A stretch of 9,926 nt of DNA, from positions 1 through 9,926 of the forward strand of contig JAIVIH010000139.1 in assembly GCA_020200615.1 (NCBI GenBank), read 5' to 3'. Source of the DNA: Actinomycetota bacterium (lineage in GTDB: Bacteria; Actinomycetota; Acidimicrobiia; Acidimicrobiales; AC-14). Shown here one piece after another: positions 1 through 7,420 of the stretch. A model generated the notes under the pieces. That model was not told the DNA's origin, made no database searches, and saw only the letters and a program-made list of their open reading frames with translations. Position 1 is the first letter of the stretch. The number at the start of each line of letters is the position of its first letter. Both the position numbers and the translations under genes were made by a program.

Positions 1-1
1 G

Positions 2-604
2 TGCATCACCGAGGGAATTCCGGTTCACGATGAGCTGCGCATGGTCGCCCGGCTGAGGGCGGAGTTTCCCGGGACCAGGCTGGTGGGCCCCAACTGCCCG
101 GGCATCATCTCGCCCGGCCGGTGCAACGTGGGGATCATCCCCGGCCAGATCGCCCTTCCCGGGGGCCCGGTGGGCGTCGTATCCCGCTCGGGGACGCTGA
201 CCTACCAGGCCCTCCAGGAGCTGACCCGCCAGGGGATCGGGCAGACGACGTGCGTGGGGATCGGAGGCGACCCGGTGCCGGGGACCCGGTTCGTGGATTG
301 CCTGGAGGCGTTCGAGGCCGACCCCGCGACCGCGGCCGTCATCCTCATCGGGGAGATCGGCGGCGACGACGAGGAGCGGGCGGCGGCCTTCATCGGCGAG
401 TCCATGACCAAGCCCGTCGTCGCCTACGTGGCCGGCGTGACCGCCCCCCCGGGCCGTCGCATGGGCCATGCCGGCGCCATCGTCTCCGGTGGAACGGGGG
501 GAGCGGCGGCCAAGGTGGTGGTGCTCCAGGAGGCGGGAGCCGAGGTCGTCCCCAACCCCACGGAGCTCGGCTCGAGGATGGCGGATGTGCTGGGCCGGGC
601 CTAG
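2..604 (+). CDS. sucD: Succinyl-CoA ligase (ADP/GDP-forming) subunit alpha, 5'-truncated by window edge
   Basis: This is the alpha subunit of the cytoplasmic TCA enzyme that converts succinyl-CoA to succinate with substrate-level NTP formation, working with SucB/SucC (beta subunit). The frame is open from base 2; 200 residues are visible, so about 90 N-terminal residues (the CoA-binding Rossmann part) lie outside the window. Visible landmarks are CITEGIP at the edge, [11 protein letters not shown], the SRSGTLTYQ motif, [17 protein letters not shown] and the active-site loop RMGHAGAI, whose histidine (codon 467-469) is the residue phosphorylated in this family. The protein ends at the length expected by comparison with E. 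coli SucD, with no gap or frame change. sucC probably lies just upstream, but that is not visible. The stop is 20 bp from the convergent stop of the membrane-protein gene on the other strand. Confidence 0.96.
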   Translation, partial: CITEGIPVHDELRMVARLRAEFPGTRLVGPNCPGIISPGRCNVGIIPGQIALPGGPVGVVSRSGTLTYQALQELTRQGIGQTTCVGIGGDPVPGTRFVDCLEAFEADPATAAVILIGEIGGDDEERAAAFIGESMTKPVVAYVAGVTAPPGRRMGHAGAIVSGGTGGAAAKVVVLQEAGAEVVPNPTELGSRMADVLGRA

Positions 605-623
605 ATCGTCCGCGGCCCGCGCC

Positions 624-1067
624 CTATGGGCGGAAGCCCTGCGCCGACTCGGGCTCCTTGCTCCGCAGGAACCCGCCGTAGGCGAGCCCAGCCGCGGCCA
701 CCAGGCCCAGGAAGCTGCCGAACTTGCGCTCCAGCTCGATGGAGTCGGCTCCGGCCCGCAACTCGTCACCCAGGGCCATCTGCAGCACGACCAGGGCCAA
801 AGCCAGGGCCCCGAGGATCAGGTAAACCTGCCCCCACGTGACGGGCAGGGTGGGGAGTTCCCCCTTGCTGAACCGGGAGATGAGGACCAGGGCGGCCATG
901 ATGATGCCCACGAGCACGGCGAGGGAGCTCCAGACGTTGTCCCACGCGTCGGCGTTGATGTCGATGATCAGGTTGATCCCGAACCACGGGAAGAAGGCGA
1001 CCACCGCCAAGGCCAGGCCGCTGCCGGCGATGATCTTCTCGGCCGGTGACAACTTGCTGAGGTCCAT
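624..1067 (-). CDS. Small four-helix integral membrane protein, function unknown
   Basis: The predicted protein has 147 residues. I do not recognise a named family. Four hydrophobic segments are visible, at about residues 12-31, 45-64, 78-99 and 116-134. A short charged N-terminus (MDLSKLSPAEK) precedes the first, a charged loop containing GDELRAGAD lies between helices 3 and 4, and the tail is basic then acidic (RSKEPES). There is no cleavable signal peptide, so it is probably a polytopic inner-membrane protein. The ATG at 1065-1067 is preferred because the longer upstream frame reads as low-quality shadow of purN, and a G-rich stretch (GGGGGGAAG) precedes this ATG, though it is close and not a classic Shine-Dalgarno. 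It is convergent with sucD and divergent from purN. Nothing in the neighbourhood assigns a role. That it is a real gene rests on its clean hydrophobic pattern and on the poor quality of the overlapping frames. Confidence 0.8.
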   Translation of the reverse strand: MDLSKLSPAEKIIAGSGLALAVVAFFPWFGINLIIDINADAWDNVWSSLAVLVGIIMAALVLISRFSKGELPTLPVTWGQVYLILGALALALVVLQMALGDELRAGADSIELERKFGSFLGLVAAAGLAYGGFLRSKEPESAQGFRP

Positions 1068-1114
1068 CTTCCCCCCACGTACGGCGACGGGCGCAGGTAA
1101 GTGAACCACGTCGG

Positions 1115-1143
1115 GCCGGGTGGGGGAAGGGCCCCACCACGGC
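1115..1143. repeat. GC-rich inverted repeat in the divergent region upstream of purN
   Basis: A 7-bp perfect stem, GGTGGGG (1119-1125) with CCCCACC (1132-1138), closes a 6-base loop. It is extended by a further 4 bp (GCCG 1115-1118 with CGGC 1140-1143) across a single bulged A at 1139. It lies between the starts of the membrane-protein gene (-) and purN (+), about 30 bp before the purN GTG chosen here. It could be a leader hairpin, a protein-binding site or chance in GC-rich DNA. There is no T-tract, so a simple intrinsic terminator is unlikely. If purN actually began at the alternative GTG at 1101, the repeat would be coding. Confidence 0.4.
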
Positions 1144-1172
1144 CGGTGGCCGCTGGTACCGTGCCCGCGGAC

Positions 1173-1718
1173 GTGCGCATCGGAGTGCTGGCATCGGGAA
1201 GCGGGACGAACCTGGAGGCCATCCTGGCCGCCGGGCTCCCCGTGGTCGTGGTCGTCGTCGACCGTCCCTGCCGGGCCACCGAAGTGGCGGAGAGCGCGGG
1301 AGTGCCGGCCGAGATCGTGCCGAGAGGGCCGGACCGCATCGAGTTCACCCACCATGTGGTCGACGCCCTTGAGCGGGCGGGTGCCGAGCTGGTGGCTATG
1401 GCCGGGTTCATGACCATCCTGGAGAAGCCCATGTTCGACGCTTTCGCAGGGAGGGTGCTGAACACCCATCCGTCCCTCCTGCCTGCGTTCCGGGGCGCCC
1501 ATGCAGTGGAGGAGGCGCTGGCCGCCGGCGTCAAGGTCACCGGCTGCACCGTGCACGTGGCCACCCTGGAGGTGGACAGCGGGCCCATCCTGGCCCAGGA
1601 GGCGGTTCCGGTCCTGCCCGGTGACACGGTCGACACGCTGCACGAGCGCATCAAGGCCGTGGAGCGGCGGCTCTATCCCGACACCATCCGGCGCTTCGTT
1701 GAGGGGGAGCTGACGTGA
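1173..1718 (+). CDS. purN: Phosphoribosylglycinamide formyltransferase (GART)
   Basis: This enzyme transfers the formyl group of 10-formyl-THF to GAR in step 3 of purine synthesis, in the cytoplasm. From the GTG at 1173 it has 181 residues, slightly shorter than E. coli PurN (212) but collinear with it. The phosphate-binding loop [11 protein letters not shown] is at residues 7-17, the catalytic segment [12 protein letters not shown] gives Asn97 and His99, and [14 protein letters not shown] supplies Asp135; together these match the Asn-His-Asp triad of the family. The start at 1173 makes the protein begin [11 protein letters not shown] as in homologues. In-frame GTGs at 1161 and 1101 are alternatives, and none has a good Shine-Dalgarno. 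TACCGT (1157-1162) is a possible -10 element. The stop overlaps the purH start (GTGA, 1715-1718), so the two are translationally coupled. No lesions are visible. Confidence 0.93.
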   Translation: MRIGVLASGSGTNLEAILAAGLPVVVVVVDRPCRATEVAESAGVPAEIVPRGPDRIEFTHHVVDALERAGAELVAMAGFMTILEKPMFDAFAGRVLNTHPSLLPAFRGAHAVEEALAAGVKVTGCTVHVATLEVDSGPILAQEAVPVLPGDTVDTLHERIKAVERRLYPDTIRRFVEGELT

Positions 1719-2762
1719 GGGCGCTGCTGTCGGTGTGGGACAAGACCGGCCTGGTCGACCTGGCCCGGGGGCTGCACGCGCTGGGTTGGGACTTGGTCGC
1801 AAGCGGGGGGACGGCCACCAGCCTGGTCGACGCCGGCCTGCCCGTGATTCCCGTCGAGCGCATCACCCATAGCCCCGAGATGCTGGGTGGGCGAGTCAAG
1901 ACTCTTCACCCGTCGATCCACGGGGCGATCCTGGCCGACCGCTCCAATCCGCAGCACCAGGCGGATCTTGAGGCTCGTGAGCTCGTCCCGATCGACCTGG
2001 TGGTCTGCAACCTGTACCCGTTCGTGGCGGAGCCGTCGATCGAGACGATCGACATCGGGGGGCCGACCATGGTGCGGGCCGCGGCCAAGAACCACGCTCA
2101 CGTGGGTGTCGTGGTCGATCCCGCCGACTACCCCGTCGTCCTGCAGGAGCTGCAGGGCCCGGGCCGGCTCTCGGACGCCACCCGGCGCCGCCTGGCCCGG
2201 GCCGCCTTCGCCCACACCACCCGGCTGGTCGCCGGGCGCCCTGGAGCGGTTCGCCGGGAAGCGGAAGAACACCCGGCTGTTGGAGGCGGCCCCGCCGCCG
2301 CCCGAGCCCCGTCACCTGAGGCAGGTGGGCGACGGCTGGCTGGTGCAGGAGCCGTACTCCGTAGCCACCGAGCGGTCGGCCTGGCAGGTGGTGAGCCAGG
2401 CCCAGCCGACGCCGGAGCAGTGGGACGACATGGAGCTGGCGTGGCGGGTGTGCGCCCACGTCCGCTCCAACGCCATCGTCCTGGCGGCAGGCGGGATGGC
2501 CGTCGGCATCGGCGCCGGTCAGCAGAACCGCGTCGACCCCGGTGAGGTGGCCGTGCGCAAGGCTGCGGGACGGGCCAAGGGCGGGGCCTGCGCCAGCGAC
2601 GCCTTCTTCCCCTTCCGCGACGGGCTCGACATGGTCGCCTCGGCCGGGGTGGCGGCGGTGATCGAGCCGGGCGGCAGCATGCGTGATCCCGACGTGATCG
2701 CCGCCGCCGACGAGCACGGCATCGTCCTGGTCTTCACCGGCGAACGGCAGTTCCGGCACTGA
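1715..2762 (+). pseudogene. purH: Bifunctional AICAR transformylase/IMP cyclohydrolase with large internal gap and frame change
   Basis: PurH performs the last two steps of IMP synthesis. The N-terminal IMP cyclohydrolase half reads well from the GTG at 1715: [25 protein letters not shown] (Lys62), [22 protein letters not shown], then AAFAHT at about residue 168. At about 2222-2240 the homology moves to the +1 frame and resumes with [17 protein letters not shown], continuing through [51 protein letters not shown] and a terminal RQFRH at 2762. The two pieces total about 349 codons against roughly 520 in the family, so about 170 codons are missing, including the region that holds the transformylase Lys-His pair (KHANPCG-type motif). 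As written, translation from 1715 leaves the family after about residue 169 and runs out of frame to a stop at 2543-2545. No stops or drift mark the flanks, so the lesion is very recent or an assembly error. Codon 1 overlaps the purN stop; folD follows 15 bp later. Confidence 0.9.
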
Positions 2763-2777
2763 AATGGCCGCGCTGAT

Positions 2778-3482
2778 ATGACGGCCGTGATCATGCACGG
2801 CGCGCCCGTGGCCGACGCCGTCCTCGCCGACGTGGCCGAACGGGTGGCCAAGCTCAACGCCGAGGGCGCCGTCGTCGGACTGGGCACGATCCTGGTGGGT
2901 GACGACCCGGCCAGCGCCCGCTACGTCGGGATGAAGCAGGAGGCGTGCGCCCGGGTGGGGATGACGTCGCGCCACGTCCACATCCCGTCCTCCGGCACCC
3001 AGGCCGACCTGCTGGCCGCGATCCGGAGCTTCAACCAGGACCCGGGGGTTGACGCCTTCCTCGTCCAGAACCCCGTCCCGCAAGGGTTCGACTACAACCA
3101 GGCCATGCTGGCTGTCGACCCGGCAAAGGACGTGGACGGGCTGCATCCGGTGAACCTCGGCCTGCTCGCCCTCGGCGACGCCGCCGTCACCGTCGTCCAC
3201 ACCGGTGTCGCCGACATGGCCGCCTACACCCGACAGGCCGACATCCTCGTCGGTGCCGCGGGTGTTCCGGGGATCATCCAGCCCGACATGGTCAGGCCCG
3301 GGGCCGTGGTGGTCGGAGGGGGCCAGTCCTACGAGGGCCGGCGGGTCTTGAGCGACGTCGACGAGTCGGTGGCCGAGGTGGCCGGCTGGATCACGCCCCG
3401 GATCGGGGGCGTCGGGCCTACCACCGTGGCCATGCTCCTGCGCAACGCGGTCGATGCCGCAACTCGGCGCTCGGCGGGGTAG
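2778..3482 (+). CDS. folD: Methylenetetrahydrofolate dehydrogenase/cyclohydrolase with in-frame internal gap
   Basis: FolD interconverts 5,10-methylene-, methenyl- and 10-formyl-THF using NADP, and here would supply PurN and PurH. The protein has 234 residues against about 284 usually. Seen in order: GTILVGDDPAS, the YxxxK active-site pair (Tyr49, Lys53), VQNPVPQGFD, DVDGLHPVNLG (118-128), then abruptly AAVTVVHTGVADM, ADILVGAAGVPG, GAVVVGGG and the C-terminal GGVGPTTVAMLLRNAV. Between DVDGLHPVNLGLLALGD and AAVTVVHT the family has about 45-50 more residues, containing PCTP and the NADP-binding GRSxxVGxP turn. These are absent, with the junction at about 3177-3182 and the frame kept. The product would keep folate-site residues but not a complete Rossmann fold, so dehydrogenase activity is unlikely as written. 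The ATG at 2778 is chosen for its family-like N-terminus; no Shine-Dalgarno is seen and Met6 is an alternative. It lies 15 bp after purH and 19 bp before metF. Confidence 0.9.
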   Translation: MTAVIMHGAPVADAVLADVAERVAKLNAEGAVVGLGTILVGDDPASARYVGMKQEACARVGMTSRHVHIPSSGTQADLLAAIRSFNQDPGVDAFLVQNPVPQGFDYNQAMLAVDPAKDVDGLHPVNLGLLALGDAAVTVVHTGVADMAAYTRQADILVGAAGVPGIIQPDMVRPGAVVVGGGQSYEGRRVLSDVDESVAEVAGWITPRIGGVGPTTVAMLLRNAVDAATRRSAG

Positions 3483-3489
3483 CCGCCAC

Positions 3490-3495
3490 TACGCT
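3490..3495 (+). promoter_or_regulatory. Possible -10 element for a leaderless metF transcript
   Basis: TACGCT fits the actinobacterial -10 pattern TANNNT and lies exactly 6 bases before the metF ATG at 3502. Transcription would then start at or next to the start codon, giving a leaderless mRNA. This would also explain the lack of a Shine-Dalgarno before metF. No clear -35 is seen, and a chance match is possible. Confidence 0.35.
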
Positions 3496-3501
3496 GCCCG
3501 G

Positions 3502-4377
3502 ATGGCCCGCATCTCCGACCTGCTCATGCAGGGCCGGACCTTCTCCTTCGAGTTCTTCCCGCCCAAGAACGACGCCGAGCAGGCCACCCTGGTCCGCACC
3601 CTGCGCGAGCTCGAGCCCCTGGAGCCCTCGTTCGTCTCCGTCACCTACCGCGGCGGACGGTCGTCGCGGTCGCGCACCCACGACCTGGTCGTCGGCATGC
3701 TCAAGACCACCACCCTCACGCCCATGGCCCACCTCACGTGTGTCGTGCACAGCCGTCTGGAGCTGGCCGAGATCCTGGTCGACTACCGCAAGGCGGGCAT
3801 CGAGAACGTCCTCGCCCTCGGGGGAGACCCTCCCGCCGAGGAAGAGGCGGGGATGGGTGAGCTCAAGCACGCCATCGAACTGGTGGAGCTGGCCCGGGCC
3901 ATCGGCGGGTTCTCGATCGGGGTCGCCGCCCATCCCGAGCTGCACCCCAACTCCTACGGCGATCGGGTCGTCGACCGCGATCATGTGGCGACCAAGCTGT
4001 CGGTCGCCGACTTCGCCATCACCCAGTTCTTCTTCCGGCTTAGCGACTACCTGGGCCTGGTCGAGGATCTGACCGAGCGGGGGATCGACAAGCCCGTCCT
4101 CCCCGGCATCATGCCCATCACCAACCTGTCGTCGGTCCAGCGGATGGCCCAGCTGTCGGGCTGCGCCGTGCCCTCGGAGGTCGTCGCCCAGCTGGAGGCG
4201 GCGGGGGACGATCCCGAGGCCGTCCGCCGCAGGGGCGTTGAGATGGCCACCGAGCTGTGCCAGCAGCTGCTGGACGCGGGCGCGCCGGGCCTGCACTTCT
4301 ACACCCTCAACCGCTCCACCGCGACCCGCGAGATCTACGCCCAGTTGGGCCTGGCCGAATCGGAGTTGTCCACTTAG
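3502..4377 (+). CDS. metF: 5,10-methylenetetrahydrofolate reductase
   Basis: MetF is a cytoplasmic FAD-dependent TIM-barrel enzyme that reduces methylene-THF to methyl-THF for methionine synthesis. It has 291 residues, the normal length. Landmarks are FSFEFFPPK (residues 14-22, with the catalytic-type Glu17), SVTYRGGRSSRSRTHD, AHLTCV (76-81), the flavin/folate loop NVLALGGDPP (Asp109), IGVAAHPELHPNS, the paired ATKLSVADFAITQFFF segment, PGIMPITN and a C-terminal GLHFYTLNR. All expected regions are present, so this gene is intact even though purH and folD just upstream are gapped. The ATG at 3502 gives the family-like N-terminus MARISDLL; the in-frame extension to 3454 overlaps the folD end and looks non-coding. 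It follows folD by 19 bp and probably shares its operon, with a possible extra leaderless promoter at 3490-3495. The stop is followed by a 116-bp, noticeably AT-richer intergenic stretch. Confidence 0.95.
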   Translation: MARISDLLMQGRTFSFEFFPPKNDAEQATLVRTLRELEPLEPSFVSVTYRGGRSSRSRTHDLVVGMLKTTTLTPMAHLTCVVHSRLELAEILVDYRKAGIENVLALGGDPPAEEEAGMGELKHAIELVELARAIGGFSIGVAAHPELHPNSYGDRVVDRDHVATKLSVADFAITQFFFRLSDYLGLVEDLTERGIDKPVLPGIMPITNLSSVQRMAQLSGCAVPSEVVAQLEAAGDDPEAVRRRGVEMATELCQQLLDAGAPGLHFYTLNRSTATREIYAQLGLAESELST

Positions 4378-4430
4378 TTTAGAGAACCGGACGCGTCGCA
4401 TTCCCGAGCCAACTTCGGTATGTGCGAACA

Positions 4431-4493
4431 GTACCTATTGAAATGATGCCGGTCGCGGTGGTGGAATCCCGAACGGACGAGGAGGTACACCGA
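4431..4493 (+). promoter_or_regulatory. Leader of the Asp-box protein gene, with strong Shine-Dalgarno and a complementary upstream hexamer
   Basis: GAGGAGG at 4479-4485 lies 8 bases before the ATG at 4494, the best ribosome binding site in the window, and it fixes the start. AGGTAC (4483-4488), overlapping it, is the reverse complement of GTACCT at 4431-4436. If both are transcribed they could pair and mask the site. The pairing is only 6 bp across a 46-base loop, so a regulatory role is speculative. The preceding bases 4378-4430 are AT-richer than the surroundings and could hold a promoter, but I cannot pick out a convincing -35/-10 pair. Confidence 0.5.
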
Positions 4494-6044
4494 ATGGGCC
4501 GGCGTGCAATTCTCGCGGTGTTCGTGTGCGCGGGGCTGGCGAGCTTGGGCGTTCCGGCGCTCGCCCAACAGCCGGTCGGTCCCGTTGTCACGCCGAACAT
4601 CCAGGTCACCCAGGATCTCACCCCGGGGCGGATCCACACCGAGCCGCAGATGCTCAGGCACCCCGAGGATCCCAACGTCCTCGCCATCGCCGAGGTCGAG
4701 TTCAACACCTCGACGTGCCACGTCTATGTCAGCCGGGACCGGGGCCGGACATGGGCCAAGTCAGCGGCGACCGTCCTCCCGCCCGGCTACAAGTCGTGCG
4801 TGAGGCCGAACTTCGGAGCCTTCTTCGCAGCCCGCTTCGGCGTCGACGGCACGCTCTACGTGGCGGGGACGGCGGCGGCCACGGCGACCAATGCGGGCCC
4901 CAACGACCCCTTCGTGGCCCGGAGTCGCGACCTCGGCCGGACGTGGGACTACACGATCATCAAGAAATCAGAGGAGAGAGACTTCCCCAAGGCGGACGGC
5001 ACCAAGGCCCGCGACTTTGAACGCTTCGGGTACGTGCGCCTCGCCGTCCATCCCACCGACCCGAAGCGTGTGTACGCCGGGTTCCGCAGGCAGGGCGCCT
5101 TCCTTCCCGTGGCTGAGGCGTCCGAGCGAACCATGGTGGCCGTCTCCAGCGACGGCGGCATCACGTTCGGGCCGCTGACCGACGTCATGGAGAGCACCTT
5201 TCCCTTGACCGACGTGAAGGGATCCGATCAGCCGGGAATGGCCGTGGCCAGGGACGGGACGCTGTACGCCTTCACCAAGGAACGCCCACCGCTGGCTACG
5301 ACCCCGGCGCCCACGCAGGCACAGTTGTCCACCCCCCCACCGCCGGCCAATACCTGCCGCCCGGCCTCGTCGGCGCCCAACGCTCCTGCATGGATCCCCA
5401 CACCCCCGACCACCACTGCGCCCCAACCCGGCCAGCCCGGCGCGGGCTCGCGCCTCTTGATGTCGAAGTCCACCGACGACGGTCAGACGTGGAAGGCCTC
5501 CGTGGTCGACACCAGCGGCGTTGTGTGCGGGCCGTGCCTGACGACCCCAGAGGCCGCGGTCGACCCCGAGACGGGTGACGTGTACGTCGTCTTCGAGCAG
5601 AGCGACAGTGGCCCGCCGGGTCCCCGTGACGACCGCAACATCTGGTTCCTGCGATCGACCGACGGCGGCGCCACCTGGAGCGAGCGGACGCAGGTCAACG
5701 ACGACATCGACCCCAACCGCAAGCCGAACTACGACCAGATGTTCCCGGGGGTCAGTATCGCTCCCAACGGGCGAATCGACGTTGCTTGGTGGGACTTCCG
5801 TACCGACGCGCTGTACAACCCGGGGGGAAACGGCAACACCACCCGTCGCGACGCCACCTGCTTCGACATCTTCTACACCGCCTACTTCGCCACGGTCATC
5901 CACGATACGACCGAGGCTGGCGACGGAAATGCGACGGTCAAGACCTCGTCGTTGCTCCTCGGCCTCGCCATTGGCCTCGTGGTGGCCGGCTTCGCCGTGC
6001 TCGTCCTGTCGAGGCGCGGGCCACCGCGTCAGGCCTCGGAATAG
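4494..6044 (+). CDS. Secreted, membrane-anchored Asp-box (BNR/sialidase-fold) protein
   Basis: The predicted product has 516 residues. A signal peptide covers residues 1-24 (basic MGRR, hydrophobic core, ALA then QQ), and a C-terminal transmembrane helix at about 486-505 is followed by RRGPPR, so the body should sit outside the cell, anchored at its C-terminus. Five Asp-box motifs (SxDxGxTW type) are visible: SRDRGRTW (80-87), SRDLGRTW (144-151), SSDGGITF (218-225), STDDGQTW (326-333) and STDGGATW (388-395). They indicate a beta-propeller of the sialidase/BNR fold. A proline- and threonine-rich stretch with one Cys (about 265-318) separates boxes 3 and 4. The fold alone does not prove sialidase activity, and I do not see a clear catalytic Arg triad with FRIP motif. 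Near residues 458-466, FDIFYTAY runs straight into FATVIHD, suggesting that the last blade is missing. The start is fixed by the strong ribosome binding site. The stop lies inside the end of the convergent nuoF-like gene. Confidence 0.88.
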   Translation: MGRRAILAVFVCAGLASLGVPALAQQPVGPVVTPNIQVTQDLTPGRIHTEPQMLRHPEDPNVLAIAEVEFNTSTCHVYVSRDRGRTWAKSAATVLPPGYKSCVRPNFGAFFAARFGVDGTLYVAGTAAATATNAGPNDPFVARSRDLGRTWDYTIIKKSEERDFPKADGTKARDFERFGYVRLAVHPTDPKRVYAGFRRQGAFLPVAEASERTMVAVSSDGGITFGPLTDVMESTFPLTDVKGSDQPGMAVARDGTLYAFTKERPPLATTPAPTQAQLSTPPPPANTCRPASSAPNAPAWIPTPPTTTAPQPGQPGAGSRLLMSKSTDDGQTWKASVVDTSGVVCGPCLTTPEAAVDPETGDVYVVFEQSDSGPPGPRDDRNIWFLRSTDGGATWSERTQVNDDIDPNRKPNYDQMFPGVSIAPNGRIDVAWWDFRTDALYNPGGNGNTTRRDATCFDIFYTAYFATVIHDTTEAGDGNATVKTSSLLLGLAIGLVVAGFAVLVLSRRGPPRQASE

Positions 6045-7414
6045 GTCCAGTCGGGCTGCTTGAGGGCCTGCTTCTCGTCGTAGACGACGGTGCCGCCGGC
6101 CAGGTCGACGACCTTGGGAACGAGGATGGTGCGGCGCTGGGGCACCCGGCAGCGCCCCTCCAGGTGCTCGGCGAACTCGTCGGAGAAGTCCCGCAGGATG
6201 CTGGCCACCACCAGCTGCTCCTCGGTGGCCAGGTAGCAGCGGACGGAGTCGGTGACGCTGCGGAGACGCTTGCCGATGTACTCGATGTCGAGCTCGGTCC
6301 CGTCTCCCGCCTCGAGCCGCTCGAGGGCCCGGGTGATCTCGCCGCTCCCGAACTTGCACGACCGGCACTGGCCGCACGACTCCACGTACAGGAAGCGCGA
6401 GAAGGCCCGTGCCACCTCCACCATGCAGGCGGTGTCGTCGTACAGGGCGAAGCCGGCGGCGCCCAGGCCGCTGCCGGCGGCCTGCATGTCCTCGTAGGTC
6501 AGGGGCGTGGAGAACCGGTCGGGGGTCAGGACGGGGTTGGCCACGCCCGAGAAGGCGGCCTTGAACTGCCGTCCGGGCCGGGGTCCTCCGGCCTGGTCGA
6601 TGACGTCGGCCAGCGCCGTCCCCATCTCCACCTCCAGCACCGAGGGACGGCTCACGTCACCGACGACGGTGGCGCAGATCGTGCCGGGTGAGCCCTCGGT
6701 ACCCATGGAGCGGAACCAGTCGGCGCCGCGGGCCAGGATGTGGGGCACGTTGGACAGGGTCTCCAGGTTGTTGACCAGGGTGGGGTTGGCCTGGGGCGTG
6801 CCTCCGCCCGACGGCGTCGTGGCCTCCCATCCCTGTTGGGGGCCGCTGGCGAACAGGCCGTGCTGGAACGGGGGGAAGAGGCGGGGCAGGGGCTCCTTGC
6901 CCTCGATGACCTCGAGCAGCGCCTTCTCCTCGCCGAACAGGTACTCCTCGGGCCCGGCCACGACGGTGAAGGAGACGTCGGCCAGGAGGCCGGCCCCGTC
7001 CATCTCCTGGATGGCCCGGGTGACCGCCTCCCGCTCGGTCCCGAAGCTGGCCTTCAGGCCGAAGTAGGCGGAGGAGGCCCCCACGCACAGGGCGGCGATG
7101 GCCAGACCTTCGACCGCCTGATAGGGGTTAGCCCGCATCAGGGCCCGGTCCTTGAACGTCCCCGGCTCGCCCTCGGCCGCGTTGCACACCACGTAGTGGG
7201 TCCCGCCGCCGGCCTTGCGGATCGAGTCCCACTTGAGGCCGGTGACGAAGCCGCCACCACCCCGTCCCCGGAGGCCGGACGCGGTGAGCTCCTTGATGGT
7301 GCGCGCCGGCCCCAGGTCAGCAGCCACGTCGACGCCCTGCCCGCCCCCCTGACGGAAGTATTCCTCGAGGGTGGTGACGGGAGTCGCGGGGAGGAGGAAC
7401 GCCTGTCCGGCCAT
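6029..7414 (-). CDS. Stand-alone NuoF-like NADH-binding flavo-iron-sulfur protein
   Basis: The product has 461 residues and resembles the complex I NADH-binding subunit NuoF (51-kDa family; HoxF and formate dehydrogenase beta subunits are relatives). It shows the FMN loop [10 protein letters not shown] (residues 47-56), the NADH-site segment [13 protein letters not shown] (78-90), [19 protein letters not shown] (154-172) and the [4Fe-4S] ligands Cys347, Cys350 and Cys353 in [12 protein letters not shown] plus Cys393, with spacing as in NuoF. It should therefore bind FMN, NAD(H) and one cluster. No nuoE, nuoG or other nuo gene lies beside it, so its electron partner is unknown; it could serve a soluble NAD(P)-linked oxidoreductase rather than complex I, and I leave the symbol blank for that reason. 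A C-terminal extension of about 40 residues follows the cluster domain. It is divergent from icd with only 46 bp between starts, and its 3' end overlaps the Asp-box gene by 16 bp. It appears complete. Confidence 0.9.
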   Translation of the reverse strand: MAGQAFLLPATPVTTLEEYFRQGGGQGVDVAADLGPARTIKELTASGLRGRGGGGFVTGLKWDSIRKAGGGTHYVVCNAAEGEPGTFKDRALMRANPYQAVEGLAIAALCVGASSAYFGLKASFGTEREAVTRAIQEMDGAGLLADVSFTVVAGPEEYLFGEEKALLEVIEGKEPLPRLFPPFQHGLFASGPQQGWEATTPSGGGTPQANPTLVNNLETLSNVPHILARGADWFRSMGTEGSPGTICATVVGDVSRPSVLEVEMGTALADVIDQAGGPRPGRQFKAAFSGVANPVLTPDRFSTPLTYEDMQAAGSGLGAAGFALYDDTACMVEVARAFSRFLYVESCGQCRSCKFGSGEITRALERLEAGDGTELDIEYIGKRLRSVTDSVRCYLATEEQLVVASILRDFSDEFAEHLEGRCRVPQRRTILVPKVVDLAGGTVVYDEKQALKQPDWTYSEA

Positions 7415-7420
7415 CGAGGA

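Noticed and set aside
605..623. Terminator between convergent sucD and the membrane-protein gene
   Set aside because: The 19-bp gap is GC-rich with only weak GGGCC/GGCCC pairing and no T-tract.
121..681. Long open frames overlapping sucD on + (121-681 and 468-1049)
   Set aside because: They are Pro/Arg/Gly-rich shadow translations of GC-rich DNA in a different frame from a clear sucD; no motif is visible.
2222..2545. Programmed frameshifting as the reason purH and icd change frame
   Set aside because: No slippery heptamer or stimulatory structure is evident, and about 170 and 45-55 codons of conserved protein are also missing, which a frameshift cannot explain.
2764..2781. Five-codon mini-ORF (MAALI, then stop) overlapping the folD start
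   Set aside because: It could couple folD to purH translation, but it is too short to distinguish from chance.
1896..3200. 434-codon open frame on the minus strand across purH and folD
   Set aside because: It is antisense to two unmistakable enzyme genes, with low-complexity His/Arg/Gly-rich composition typical of antisense frames in GC-rich genomes.
4968..6377. 469-codon minus-strand open frame through the Asp-box gene
   Set aside because: It crosses the end of the nuoF-like gene in another frame and lacks any recognisable motif; the + strand gene has a signal peptide, five Asp boxes and a membrane anchor.
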